Assembly (NCBI RefSeq): GCF_024707545.1
Contig: NZ_CP062229.1
Location: 2,585,501 to 2,649,500 of the forward strand
From: Mesorhizobium onobrychidis
Lineage (GTDB): Bacteria; Pseudomonadota; Alphaproteobacteria; Rhizobiales; Rhizobiaceae
DNA length: 64,000 nucleotides
Reading direction: 5' to 3'
Made by a program: the position numbers and the translations under genes. A model generated the notes under the pieces. That model ran no database searches, had not been told where the DNA came from, and was given only the letters and a program-made list of their open reading frames with translations. Numbering within the stretch: the first letter of the stretch is position 1; each line of letters starts with the position of its first letter. Positions 9,145 to 18,329 of the stretch are shown here, piece after piece.

Positions 9145-10559
9145 CGGACGTTGTCGTGATCGGCGCCGGACCGGCTGGAGCGGTTGCCGCGCTACGCGCC
9201 GCGGATCTGGGCGCGCGCACCACGCTGGTCACCAGCTCTGGTTTTGGAGGCATGGCCGCAAACGACGGGCCGGTTCCAGTGCGCACTCTGGCTCACGCAG
9301 CCCGGCTGATCCGCGACGTTCGACAATTAGGTCAATACGGTATTGCCGTGGGCGAGCTGGTGCTGGATTACTCCCGGTTGCTGGCGCGCGTTCGCGGGGT
9401 CGTCAGTGAGGTGCTTGCGCACTCCTCCTTGCGCGAGCAAATCGATTCGGCCGGAGTTACCATCCACGAGAGGGCCGGCGCCACGCGCTTCGCAGACCCT
9501 CATACCATCGTCACCGAAACAGGCCTGCGTCTTCAGGCCGACAAGATGATCATCTGCGTCGGCGGTGTCGGCCGGCGGCTTCCCATCCCGGGCTTCGAGT
9601 TCACGTGCACCCATAGCAGCGCCTTCTCATTGACCGAGGTTCCTCCGACTATGCTGGTCATAGGCGGCGGGGCAACGGGGGTGCAAGTCGCGTCCATATT
9701 CAATGCATTCGGCTCGCGGGTTGAGCTCTTTGAGACTGGTCCACGCATCCTCTCAGGTGAGGACGAGGATATCGCAGCCGCTGTCGCTACGGCTTTCCGT
9801 GAGGCAGGTATCGTGGTGCATGAGAACTTCGGCATTATCGACTCCTTCGAGAAGACCTCGGCGGGAGTGCAGATGAATTTCTCCAAGAACGGCGAACGGG
9901 ACTGCGCCGAGGCCACGCTTGCTGTGGTGGCGGCGGGCTGGGTGGCAAATACCGCCGAACTCAATCTCGGCGGACTGGGCGTCCTGACCGATCATCGAGG
10001 GTTCGTAAAAGTCGATGACTACCTAACGACGTCCGTGCCCAACATCTTCGCGGCAGGCGATGTGACCGGTCGCCTAATGTTGGTTCCACCTGCTCTGCAG
10101 CAGGGTTTCGTGGCGTCAACGAACGCGGTTTTAGGCCCGACCGTGCGGCTCGAAGAGAGCGTAAATACGAGCGCCGGATTCACCCATCCGGAGTATGCGA
10201 GCGCGGGTCTGACGGAAACAAAAGCCCGTGAGACCCATGATGTCGTGACCGCGGTGATCCATTTCGACTCGACCATCCGTACGATTATCGACGGGCGAAA
10301 GGTAGGCTTTTGCAAGCTTATTGTAGATCGCAAGACAGCAAAGATATTGGGCTGTCACGTCGTTGGTGAAAGAGCAGTTGAGATTGCCCAAGTCGCGGCA
10401 ATAGCCATTTCTGCGGGATTGCGAGTGGATGATTTGGCTCGGGTCCCACTCGCGTTTCCTACCTATACAGGAAACCTTGCGGACGCGGCCGCCAGCGCGG
10501 CCCGCCAACTCGAGCTGCATGTGGGCTGTCAAGCGCCTGAAAACGCGATGTCGCGATAG
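9141..10559 (+). CDS. Pyridine nucleotide-disulfide reductase-family flavoprotein lacking the redox cysteines
   Basis: 472 residues with the complete fold: FAD motif VVIGAGPAGAVAALRA at the N-terminus, ICVGGVGRRLPIPG, NAD(P) motif MLVIGGGATGVQVASIF, FAD motif NIFAAGDVTG and the C-terminal dimerisation domain (LGCHVVGERAVEIAQ). In dihydrolipoamide and mercuric reductases the FAD-proximal motif is GGTCVNVGCVPSK; here it reads GGMAANDGPVPVR, so both cysteines are gone. The usual HPT..E catalytic dyad is also replaced (FPTYTG). It cannot do thiol-disulfide exchange by the usual mechanism; a transhydrogenase, quinone or electron-supply role is more likely. GTG start overlaps the preceding stop (GTGA). 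Confidence 0.8.
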   Translation: MTDVVVIGAGPAGAVAALRAADLGARTTLVTSSGFGGMAANDGPVPVRTLAHAARLIRDVRQLGQYGIAVGELVLDYSRLLARVRGVVSEVLAHSSLREQIDSAGVTIHERAGATRFADPHTIVTETGLRLQADKMIICVGGVGRRLPIPGFEFTCTHSSAFSLTEVPPTMLVIGGGATGVQVASIFNAFGSRVELFETGPRILSGEDEDIAAAVATAFREAGIVVHENFGIIDSFEKTSAGVQMNFSKNGERDCAEATLAVVAAGWVANTAELNLGGLGVLTDHRGFVKVDDYLTTSVPNIFAAGDVTGRLMLVPPALQQGFVASTNAVLGPTVRLEESVNTSAGFTHPEYASAGLTETKARETHDVVTAVIHFDSTIRTIIDGRKVGFCKLIVDRKTAKILGCHVVGERAVEIAQVAAIAISAGLRVDDLARVPLAFPTYTGNLADAAASAARQLELHVGCQAPENAMSR

Positions 10560-10575
10560 GGACGAAGGGTGTCCG

Positions 10576-11280
10576 ATGACGTACATACCGATCCTCGGTC
10601 TGGGCTTCCTCCTGGGAATGCACCACGCGCTAGATGCAGACCATATTGCGGCAGTCTCGAGTATCGCGGCGCGCCGAACCAGGATGACCGACATCCTCAA
10701 GCACGGCCTGACCTGGGGACTGGGTCATACGTTGACGCTGTTCTTGTTTGCCGGCGCTGCGATCGTGCTGGGTCGGAGGATTCCAGACCTACTTGCCGAG
10801 CCCCTCGAAGCTGCGGTTGGCGTCATGCTCGTCGCCCTTGGAACTCACGTGCTGTGGCAGCTGTGGCGCGAGCACGTGTATCTTCGCGGACGCCACCGTT
10901 GCGTGCCGCAAATTCACTCATACAGCGGCTCTGGCGACGGGGTTTCAAATTGGAGCTCGGAGCATCGGCCCGAGCATGGGTTTCGCTGGCGTTCGCTGGC
11001 CGTGGGGCTGATGCACGGCATGGCCGGGTCGGCAGCACTGCTGGTCCTTGCCGTGTCCCAATTTGCAGACCCGCTGCAGGGCCTGGCCTACATTGTGCTG
11101 TTCGGCCTGGGCTCAATGATCGGGATGGGCGCGCTGTCGAGCGTCATTGCCGTGCCGCTCGTGGCCTCGGCGCGTTTGCTCACTGGGATGAACCACAGTC
11201 TTCAGGCGGCCGTCGCTCTTCTCACGGTCGGAATCGGCGCCACGACAATTTATGCAATTCTCGTTCATGCAAATGTTTGA
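10576..11280 (+). CDS. NicO/UreH-like nickel or cobalt transporter
   Basis: 234 residues, about six membrane helices. The first helix carries GMHHALDADHIAAVSS, the HX4DH signature of the Ni/Co transporter superfamily, and a second helix has VGLMHGMAGSAALLVL. A His-bearing loop (HRCVPQIHSYSGSG...HRPEHG) lies between the halves. It should move Ni2+ or Co2+ across the inner membrane. GAAGGG precedes the ATG and only 16 bases separate it from the flavoprotein gene, so it is likely the last member of the operon, possibly feeding a metalloenzyme; none of its operon mates is an obvious nickel enzyme. Confidence 0.75.
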   Translation: MTYIPILGLGFLLGMHHALDADHIAAVSSIAARRTRMTDILKHGLTWGLGHTLTLFLFAGAAIVLGRRIPDLLAEPLEAAVGVMLVALGTHVLWQLWREHVYLRGRHRCVPQIHSYSGSGDGVSNWSSEHRPEHGFRWRSLAVGLMHGMAGSAALLVLAVSQFADPLQGLAYIVLFGLGSMIGMGALSSVIAVPLVASARLLTGMNHSLQAAVALLTVGIGATTIYAILVHANV

Positions 11281-11480
11281 CCAGGGTGAACCATTCAACG
11301 TGGCCGGTCTCAGTGACGAGGCCAATGGGAATGGCGGCGAGGCGGGCAAATGCGAGTCGCGATACCAAAACGCTTTTCCTCTCGCGTTGGCCGACGTCCT
11401 TGTCCGCCACCGTGAGGCCTCGGCGAACATCAACTCGTCCGCGACGCCGGCACCCGACCGGAAAATTCAAGAATAGCCCC

Positions 11481-11921
11481 ATGACTCTGGACCCAGCGAC
11501 CATCTCGGCCCTTTCGGCACTTGCCGGCTCCGCCATCGGCGCCTTGGCCTCCGTGGCCACGACCTGGTTTACCCAGCATCATCAGGACCATGCGCAGCGC
11601 CTCGGACAAGAAGGCTCACGTCGAGAGCGGCTGTTCGGCGAGTTCATCGACCAGGCATCGAAAGCCTATGCGGACGGCGTGGTTCAGGAACGCCTTGATG
11701 ACCCCGCCAAGCTGGTTCCGATGTATACCGCCATGAACAAGCTTCGCCTGTTTGCGACGCCAGGCACCATCGGGGCTGCAGAGGCCGTGCTGGTACTTGT
11801 TGTCGATACATACGAGAAGACTTCGACCGCGCTGGAGGCGCGGAACTCCCACATCACCGCCCATGACATCCTGCGGGAATTTGCAGATGCCTGCCGCGCG
11901 GAGCTGACGTGCCTGCGCTGA
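11481..11921 (+). CDS. Small membrane-anchored protein of unknown function
   Basis: 146 residues with one N-terminal hydrophobic helix (ISALSALAGSAIGALASVATTWF) followed by a soluble helical part (QHHQDHAQRLGQEGSRRERLFGEFIDQASKAYADG). The pattern of a single anchor and a basic-acidic helix resembles short conserved proteobacterial proteins of unknown role. The ATG lies 200 bases after the transporter gene and 17 bases before the DUF3300 start, so it may be co-transcribed with the latter. Confidence 0.6.
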   Translation: MTLDPATISALSALAGSAIGALASVATTWFTQHHQDHAQRLGQEGSRRERLFGEFIDQASKAYADGVVQERLDDPAKLVPMYTAMNKLRLFATPGTIGAAEAVLVLVVDTYEKTSTALEARNSHITAHDILREFADACRAELTCLR

Positions 11922-11938
11922 CTCCAAGGAAGCTTTCC

Positions 11939-13414
11939 ATGCCGATCAAGTTCATCAGCGCTACGCCTGCCGGCCTAGCATCTTCAAGCTTAAGCGTGCG
12001 GGCAGGCATCGACAGGCGAAAATCGCTGCTGCGGGCGGCGGCCGTTCTCGCGGGCCTGTCGTTGCTGGTCCTTGCAGCAGCCAGCCCAACCCATTCATAC
12101 GCCCACGAGCAAACCTCTGCCGGGACTCCTCACCGCGATCCGCTGAGCGAAAGGGAAATGGAGGTGTTGGTGGCGCGCATCGCGCTCTATCCCGACGAGT
12201 TGGTGGCCGCAATCGCGGCGGCATCCTTGTATCCCCTGCAGATCGTTGAAGCCGAAAGATATATGGAGCGCTTCAAGACCAAGCCGGAGCTGAAGCCGGA
12301 CAAGGATTGGGACGGGAGCGTCATCTCGCTCATGAACTATCCCGAGATCGTCAAGATGATGAGCGACGATCTCGAGTGGACGCAACACCTCGGCGAGGCA
12401 GTGGCCTATCAGCAAAAGGACATGCTCGAGGCCATCCAGCAGTTGCGCGAAAGAGCCGTTGCCAACGGTATCATCAAGAGCGACGACAAGACCGTGGTCG
12501 TCGTGGAGCGCGAAAAGGTCATTATCAAGTCGGCCCGGGCAGACAAGGTCTACATACCGGTCTATCGATCAGAGGACCTCTACGATTCGAGCTACGCGTC
12601 GAAACGGGTAAGCTACTACTCCGACTCCTATTCGTCCTACTACGATCCGACCGCCACTTACTACGCCGCTTATGTCACCGGCGTTGCCTGGGCCGCCGCC
12701 GTCGACTGGTACGAAGGGGAGACCTGGAGCGGTTACGGCCGCTGGGGCAAAGATGTTGAGATCAACTGCGACGACTGCTTCAACGATCGGACCTTCAACG
12801 GCGACATCAGTTTGAACCAGGTCGATTGGACGAAGGTCGATAGCTCCAGAGTAACTTTTGACAAATCACAGCTGACTAGGCTCGATCACAACACGCTGTC
12901 CAGGGATCTGAAGGCGGACGGTAATAACAGTCTGGCCAAAAGAGCCGCCGACCTCAATCCGCATCGCCTCGAGACACCGCCGGACAGTCGTCAAATAATG
13001 AACGGCGAGAGCTTGCTCAAGGGGCTCAAAAACGCAGCCCCGAGCAATCGGTTAGGCGAAATCGGACGCGCCCGAAGCGGGCTCGCTAAGCCGTTCGCCG
13101 GCAAGCCGGGGATGGCTGGCGCCAAGTCCAAGCCGCACGCCGGGGGCCGCGCGAACCCCTTGGCAGGAAAGCCGAAACCCGGAGCGCGCATCGGGGCGCG
13201 GCCTCGCCACCCGGCTCCGAAACGTGACATCATGCGCGGCCGCGGTCCCCGCGCTTTTTCCCATGATCCGCGCCGCCGAGACCAGACGCGGGGAGGTAAG
13301 CCGCAGTTCAAGCGGCCCATCCGTGGCGGAGGAGGCCTCACCGGCCCACCTCGGCCCAACGTGCCGTCTGGCGGCCCATCTATGCAACCCTTCGGCGGCC
13401 CTCCTCGGCTGTGA
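11939..13414 (+). CDS. DUF3300 exported protein
   Basis: 491 residues. An extended N-terminus leads to a signal-like hydrophobic stretch (LLRAAAVLAGLSLLVLAAAS) ending near THSYA. The DUF3300 core follows (ALYPDELVAAIAAASLYPLQIVEAER, LMNYPEIVKMMSDDLEW), then YIPVYRSEDLYDSSY and a Tyr/Trp-rich stretch. The last 130 residues are low-complexity, rich in Gly, Pro, Lys and Arg. Function of the family is unknown; the build suggests an envelope protein. AAGGAAG stands seven bases before the chosen ATG at 11939; a longer frame begins at 11909. Confidence 0.75.
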   Translation: MPIKFISATPAGLASSSLSVRAGIDRRKSLLRAAAVLAGLSLLVLAAASPTHSYAHEQTSAGTPHRDPLSEREMEVLVARIALYPDELVAAIAAASLYPLQIVEAERYMERFKTKPELKPDKDWDGSVISLMNYPEIVKMMSDDLEWTQHLGEAVAYQQKDMLEAIQQLRERAVANGIIKSDDKTVVVVEREKVIIKSARADKVYIPVYRSEDLYDSSYASKRVSYYSDSYSSYYDPTATYYAAYVTGVAWAAAVDWYEGETWSGYGRWGKDVEINCDDCFNDRTFNGDISLNQVDWTKVDSSRVTFDKSQLTRLDHNTLSRDLKADGNNSLAKRAADLNPHRLETPPDSRQIMNGESLLKGLKNAAPSNRLGEIGRARSGLAKPFAGKPGMAGAKSKPHAGGRANPLAGKPKPGARIGARPRHPAPKRDIMRGRGPRAFSHDPRRRDQTRGGKPQFKRPIRGGGGLTGPPRPNVPSGGPSMQPFGGPPRL

Positions 13415-13926
13415 AATCGCCAGAGCACAGAGTAACTGGGTTCAACCCCGACGCGGTCTGGCAAATGGGTCGAGAACTGAGGCTCATCGGCTTGCAGGCC
13501 AATGGTCGACTCGCGCGACATAGCAGCAAGTGATAACGGCAAACTCCTGCCAGAATCCGCGACGTCCGCTGGCGACCAGCGTCTGAGTGAGGGGACGTGG
13601 AAATTCACTTCAGCGTCCAGGACGGTGAGCGCCTACCTATCCGCTCCCCCAACTGCATTACACTCTGGGGATGCTGCGGCGTGATGCATCCGGCAAGATC
13701 GTCAATGCTGTTTATCGCTGCTGCACGAACGGCTGCTGCGACCTGCAGGAGCTTCCTGGAGCCCACTCTTGCCGAGAAAGTTCCAGCCGGCCAGCCGCTG
13801 GTGTCGCTCATGGCCGCTTAGAATTGAGAGCATTTCCGGTTCTAGCTCCATAGAGGGCGACGCGCTGTTCCCACCGTAATCACTGCGAGCGCTACGGCTT
13901 TTGGCGTCACCGCTCTGGTTGAGCGC
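13415..13926. other. Non-coding stretch between convergent genes
   Basis: 512 bases between the DUF3300 stop and the stop of the minus-strand protease. Open frames of 60-74 codons exist on both strands, but none has a credible ribosome site, a recognisable motif or a plausible composition. I see no clear hairpin-plus-T terminator and no repeat. Confidence 0.5.
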
Positions 13927-15135
13927 CTACTCACTTTTGGCAGGCGAAACAACCTTGCCGTGAAGAATGTCGATCGCCGCCTTGAGCTGCACGTCCGTGA
14001 TGCTTTGATTGCTTTGAAGTGAGTAATCTAAACTGCTCGGCTTGCCTTCTTGAACAACCACAATATCGGGATCTATGCCCTTCGATTCAATTGAGCGCCC
14101 AGATGGGGTATAGTATCGAGCAGTTGTTAGCTTAAGTCCGCCTTGCTCGCCAAGCTTAATAATGGATTGTACTGTACCCTTACCAAACGATTTTGTACCT
14201 ACGACTGTTGCCCGCTTTTGATCTTGAAGAGCGCCAGCAACGACTTCGGCACCTGAAGCAGACCCGCCATTGATCAGGACGACTACAGGCATTCCATCAG
14301 CTAGATCTCCGGTTCGCGCGCTGAAGCTTCGGGAGTGCTCCGCGCGACGGCCGCGGATCGAAAGCACCTCACCAAAATCGAGGAAGGAGTCGGACACCGA
14401 GACAGCCTGCGTCAGCAGGCCGCCCGGGTTGTTTCGCAGATCAATAATGTAACCTTTGAGTTTTCCTCCCGCCTTTTTCTTAAGTGAGAAGACTGCTTCC
14501 TCCAGCTCTTCCTGTGTTCCTTCAGTGAAGGTCGATATACGAACATAACCAATGTCCAAATCCAGGATCTGCCACTTGATTGATTGCGTACGGATTTCAT
14601 CACGTAACAGCGTCACGTCGAAGGGGTTGTGTCCTTTGCGGAGAATAGAGAGCGTAACTGGAGTACCAGTCGCGCCCCGCATCCGATCAGCCGCTTCGAA
14701 CTTGGACATAGCCTGCACCTCGTCGCCATCTATCCTGGCAATAAGGTCGTTTGGCATCAGCCCAGCCCGTGCAGCCGGCGTTTCATCCACTGCGGCGACC
14801 ACCTTTATCAGGCCGCCCTCCATAACGGCATCTACACCAATTCCGCCGTATTTGCCTTGATTCTGGAACAACATTTCATGGAAGGCCTCGGGGTTAATGT
14901 AGGTAGAATTGGCGTCGAGCGATTCCAGCATACCCTTAATAGCTGCATCCAATAGTTTTTCACCATCCGGCGAGTCAACAAAATCGGATTGAATGCGGAG
15001 GAAAATTTCGCCAAAGAGACGGTACTTTTTCTCTACGCCAGAACCCGATTGGGCGTTCGCACCGTAGACGCTCTGCAACGTGACTATTGCGGTCAAAACG
15101 CATGCGAGCGCATAACTACCCGTTCGTCTGTTCAT
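13927..15135 (-). CDS. ctpA: S41-family C-terminal processing protease
   Basis: 402 residues: a signal peptide (MNRRTGSYALACVLTAIVTLQSVYGANA), an N-terminal helical part (YRLFGEIFLRIQSDFVD), a PDZ domain (GGIGVDAVMEGGLIKVVAAVDETPAARAGLMPNDLI) and the S41 catalytic domain. The catalytic Ser is in NGGSASGAEVVAGALQD and the Lys in GTKSFGKGTVQS, as in CtpA/CtpB, which trim C-termini of periplasmic proteins. The start at 15135 was preferred over a longer frame because it opens the signal peptide. The gene looks AT-richer than its neighbours and lacks linked partners such as a murein hydrolase, which hints at transfer. Confidence 0.85.
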   Translation of the reverse strand: MNRRTGSYALACVLTAIVTLQSVYGANAQSGSGVEKKYRLFGEIFLRIQSDFVDSPDGEKLLDAAIKGMLESLDANSTYINPEAFHEMLFQNQGKYGGIGVDAVMEGGLIKVVAAVDETPAARAGLMPNDLIARIDGDEVQAMSKFEAADRMRGATGTPVTLSILRKGHNPFDVTLLRDEIRTQSIKWQILDLDIGYVRISTFTEGTQEELEEAVFSLKKKAGGKLKGYIIDLRNNPGGLLTQAVSVSDSFLDFGEVLSIRGRRAEHSRSFSARTGDLADGMPVVVLINGGSASGAEVVAGALQDQKRATVVGTKSFGKGTVQSIIKLGEQGGLKLTTARYYTPSGRSIESKGIDPDIVVVQEGKPSSLDYSLQSNQSITDVQLKAAIDILHGKVVSPAKSE

Positions 15136-15492
15136 TCCGGCTACCCGTCCTTCAACACATCGGGATATGGGCCACACCTTCACCGCGGGAGAGAATGCAA
15201 AGGCGTGGGGGCGCGGGCGTTACGCGCCTTGTTTCCACTTCAACGTGGACCAAGTCGGTATGGCCACATAGTCGTGTCCTGCGGACACCAGCGTGCAGCG
15301 CGTAGTGCTTGACTGCCGCACCACACGGAACTGCCGCCGTTTGAATTTTCCATTTTAATCTCGACGTGGCCAAACGCAACAAGGTGGCGAATTGCGTGGG
15401 CCGATCCAGCCGACCCTCCCACCGTGATCAGTCCGAACAGAAAGCCGGAGCGCATGATTGCACGCCGCGTTTTAGTAGAGAACACGTGGTCC
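15136..15492. other. Intergenic stretch with one doubtful small exported ORF
   Basis: 357 bases between two minus-strand genes. On the minus strand an ORF from 15455 to 15240 would encode about 71 residues starting MRSGFLFGLITVGGSAGSAHA, which looks like a signal peptide with an AHA cleavage site. The rest has no recognisable domain and no strong ribosome site, so I treat it as doubtful. Nothing else is visible here. Confidence 0.3.
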
Positions 15493-17145
15493 TCATGACA
15501 TGGCCGCGGCGGCTTTCGCGCGCTGGGAGAAGCCGAGCCTCGCGAGCCCGATCTGGATCTCCGGACAGCTCATGAATAGGCGCCACAAAAGCCCGCTCCG
15601 GTAGTTCTCGATCATGACCACGATCGGCCCCTGATCGATCGCCAAATACGAGTCCGCGCACCAACCCGTCGAAGGGCTGAATGCATCCCTGAAGCCATAC
15701 TCGCCCCACAGCCGGTCGCCGCGCGAAGCGAAGTGGCGAAGCGCCAGCTCGCATTCCGCGGGGGCATAGGGGAAGGAGCCGAGGGCGCCGGACGGAGTGA
15801 TCACTCCGAGGTCGCGGTCGGGAGCGTGCGCGACATAGCCGTCAATACTGTCGCTCGCTGTTAGCCCCCAGCAATCGGCGCCATAGCCTTCGAATTTCCC
15901 TGGATTACGAATGCAGTGCGTCCGGTTGATATGCGTATAGGCGACGTTCTGATGCCAATAATCGGCATAGCGATCTCGAAGCGCCCTCGGATCGAGGCCG
16001 AGGAACGAATAGTGCGAGAAGAATAGGGGACCGCCGTGATCAGGCCCGAGAGGCGGCCGCACGCCTTCAATGCTTCGGCCGTTGGCGAAGGCCCGGCCCG
16101 CCGTCCAACCGCGGTGATAGACATCCGGCTCGATCGAATGCCGTGCGGCAGACGCGGCGAGGATGAATGCAATCAGGCATTCGTTCCATCCGTGGATCGG
16201 GAGGTCCATCGCCCATCCGTGCACCGGGCTCCAATGCCAAACGAGCGCCTCGGAGCCGCGGGTGTACCAGTCCCATTCGACCTCCGACCACAGAGCGTTG
16301 ATAAGGCTGCGCAAGACGCGTTCCTTAGCGTCCGGCCCTCGAAAATATTGCCGCGCAGAAAGGAGCCCGACCATCAGATATGCCGTCTCGACAATGTCGC
16401 CGCCGTCGTCGAGGTGACTGAAGGGTATCGTTCGGCCGCTGTCGCCGTCCAACCAGTGAGGAAAGGCGCCGTGATGGCGCTCGGCCTGGCCGAGGAAGCA
16501 CACCATCTTAATCAGGCGGTCGAGAGCGTGCTGCCGGCCGATCCATCCGCGTTCGACACCGGCAAGGATCGCCATGATGCCGAATCCAGAACCGCCGGTC
16601 GTGACGACATGCGGTGTCGTGTTGCTCCGCTCTCGGGCTAGCCCGCTCGTGGGATGGCCGAACTCCCAGAAAAATCTGAGGGTCTGTCGCTGCACAGTGT
16701 TGAGGAGCTCGGCCAGAGCCTCGTCCGGACGAGGGCCGTCGTAGTGCTTGCGGCCGATGAAGATTCTGGGCGGCTTTTCGATCGCGACCGGAACGACGTG
16801 CGCGCCACCGCCGCCGCGGCCGCTGGGGTTCGGTCCCTGGTCAGGAGACGGCCAATTGCGGTCATCACGGAGCGCGCGTGACGCAGTGTACCGCAAGCGG
16901 CAGTGCGGTGTCGAAAGGGATGTCTGTCCCTTGGAGATGTCGTCAAAGGGGTTGGTGCGTTGGGCTTGTCTGCTGCTGAAGTGAGAGCACCGATCCCCTG
17001 CCAACGGCAGGCGCTCCTGCAGCGATTGCGGAGCATTGCTTTCGAATGGCGCGATCGGGTCAGTATCTGTCTGGAGGGAGTTTAGCAACATGGTTCGCGC
17101 CGTCCTTACCGTTGAGGTCAGTATAGTTTGCCGGCGACGAACCAC
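15493..17145 (-). CDS. Glycoamylase-fold protein (PF10091, GH144-like)
   Basis: Up to 550 residues. The recognisable domain covers about residues 135-540: LNTVQRQTLRFFWEFGHPTSGLARERS, GGSGFGIMAILAGVERGW, FPHWLDGD, DIVETAYLMVGLLSARQYF, HGWNECLIAFILAASA, FFSHYSFLGLDPR, FEGYGADCWGLTASDSIDGY and a C-terminal IDQGPIVVMIENYRSGLLWRLFM. The family includes endo-beta-1,2-glucanases, and rhizobia make cyclic beta-1,2-glucan, so action on that glucan is a reasonable inference. The first 120 residues look uncharacteristic, so the true start may be internal; no signal peptide is visible. Confidence 0.75.
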   Translation of the reverse strand: MVRRRQTILTSTVRTARTMLLNSLQTDTDPIAPFESNAPQSLQERLPLAGDRCSHFSSRQAQRTNPFDDISKGQTSLSTPHCRLRYTASRALRDDRNWPSPDQGPNPSGRGGGGAHVVPVAIEKPPRIFIGRKHYDGPRPDEALAELLNTVQRQTLRFFWEFGHPTSGLARERSNTTPHVVTTGGSGFGIMAILAGVERGWIGRQHALDRLIKMVCFLGQAERHHGAFPHWLDGDSGRTIPFSHLDDGGDIVETAYLMVGLLSARQYFRGPDAKERVLRSLINALWSEVEWDWYTRGSEALVWHWSPVHGWAMDLPIHGWNECLIAFILAASAARHSIEPDVYHRGWTAGRAFANGRSIEGVRPPLGPDHGGPLFFSHYSFLGLDPRALRDRYADYWHQNVAYTHINRTHCIRNPGKFEGYGADCWGLTASDSIDGYVAHAPDRDLGVITPSGALGSFPYAPAECELALRHFASRGDRLWGEYGFRDAFSPSTGWCADSYLAIDQGPIVVMIENYRSGLLWRLFMSCPEIQIGLARLGFSQRAKAAAAMS

Positions 17146-18315
17146 TCATTGTGCGCAAGTAGACGGAGATGCTACGGATGTAAGCGGAGCTAAGGTTTTG
17201 GTCTAAAAGCCTCATACTTTGGTGTGATCATGCGACGAGTCCGCATACAGCTTGCCAGCTTCGTGCGAGGCAAATGTCCATCGAATGTCGGCTTTGGAGA
17301 GACCTCGGGAACATCGGCAGATGGCGCGACTTTGTCGTCGCAGAGCAGGGCTCCGGGCCGGCAGCTCGTGAGGATGATCCGGGTCCGGCTTTCCAGGTCA
17401 GACCAACTCACCTGCAGATTTCCTCCTGCCGCATCGCGGTCGAAGCGATCTTTGCCGCAGCCAGGAACGGGTATCTAATAACGCGCGCAAGTCTTGGCCA
17501 ATCCTCGATCAGAAATGTCGAATTACTGAGCGAGTGTGGCAATGGGTGTCGACCAAACGAGGTCATACAATTCTTGTCGGGTTAAGGTGCGCTGCATTGT
17601 GTATTCCGGACGAAATGATGGGGTGAGGCAGACCTGTCGCGCTTCTCATTAGAGGCAAGAAGATGGTGGAAGGCTCAAAGGATATCTTCGGAGACGATCT
17701 CATATGGTCGTCTCTATCCGGCCTCGCAACGTTGCTTTACGCCATGCGCCAATAGCCAGCATTAGAGTGCGATCGAAATCGGACGGCAATTGGCGCCAGC
17801 CTTGTCGCAGTAGCGCTCGACAACTGAGCTAGCGAGCCACCGCCAGCCCGCGATTTGCCATCTCGGCCTGCTTCGCTTTGGAATTCCCTGCTTAGCTGCT
17901 AAATAATTCCCTGTTAGTGCGTACAGGGAATTTGGTGCTAAAGCATTGAATCTGCGCAGCGATTTCTTATGGAAAATTGCGCCAGGCCCTCAAAAACCTC
18001 GAAATTCACTGTTTTTCGGCACCTATCAGGGAAAATTGGACAGAGACTGGTTCGCCAGAGACTGCGACCACCACCAAAATATTAAATATCAATTACTTAC
18101 GCTTAATTCTTCGAGATCGAATTGAGCGTTGTCGGGTAAGTCCGCTAGTTTTGAAGGAAATGGTTTTGGGCCCGTTCGTCAATTTTCTCCGTCTCGTTGA
18201 TGGCACCCGTCACACGTAGCTCAAGAACTCCGGCTTCGAAAGACCTTCCAGCGATGCATGCGGTAATCGGCGGCAATGGCGTGCATTTAGGCGGGTTCTG
18301 ACTTCGGCCGAAGGC
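17146..18315. other. Decayed intergenic region with no intact gene
   Basis: About 1.2 kb without a convincing coding region. Frames of 60-100 codons are present but lack motifs and ribosome sites. The part from about 17880 to 18120 is AT-richer, repeats TTCCCTG/CAGGGAA several times and includes a strong palindrome. From memory it resembles a sequence repeated between genes in rhizobial genomes, but I cannot confirm this. Confidence 0.45.
17905..17932. repeat. Perfect 10-base inverted repeat in an AT-rich island
   Basis: AATTCCCTGT (17905-17914) and ACAGGGAATT (17923-17932) are exact reverse complements around an 8-base loop. A further copy of GAATTCCCTG lies at 17881-17890, and TCAGGGAAAA occurs about 95 bases downstream. 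There is no T-tract directly after the stem and no gene close upstream, so it does not look like a simple terminator; it may be a mobile-element end or a repeated intergenic palindrome. Confidence 0.6.
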
Positions 18316-18329
18316 TCAAAACACTCGAA

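Noticed and set aside
17274..17585. 103-codon frame that faintly resembles the end of a LysR regulator
   Set aside because: The similarity is too weak, there is no helix-turn-helix and no ribosome site; not listed as a gene.
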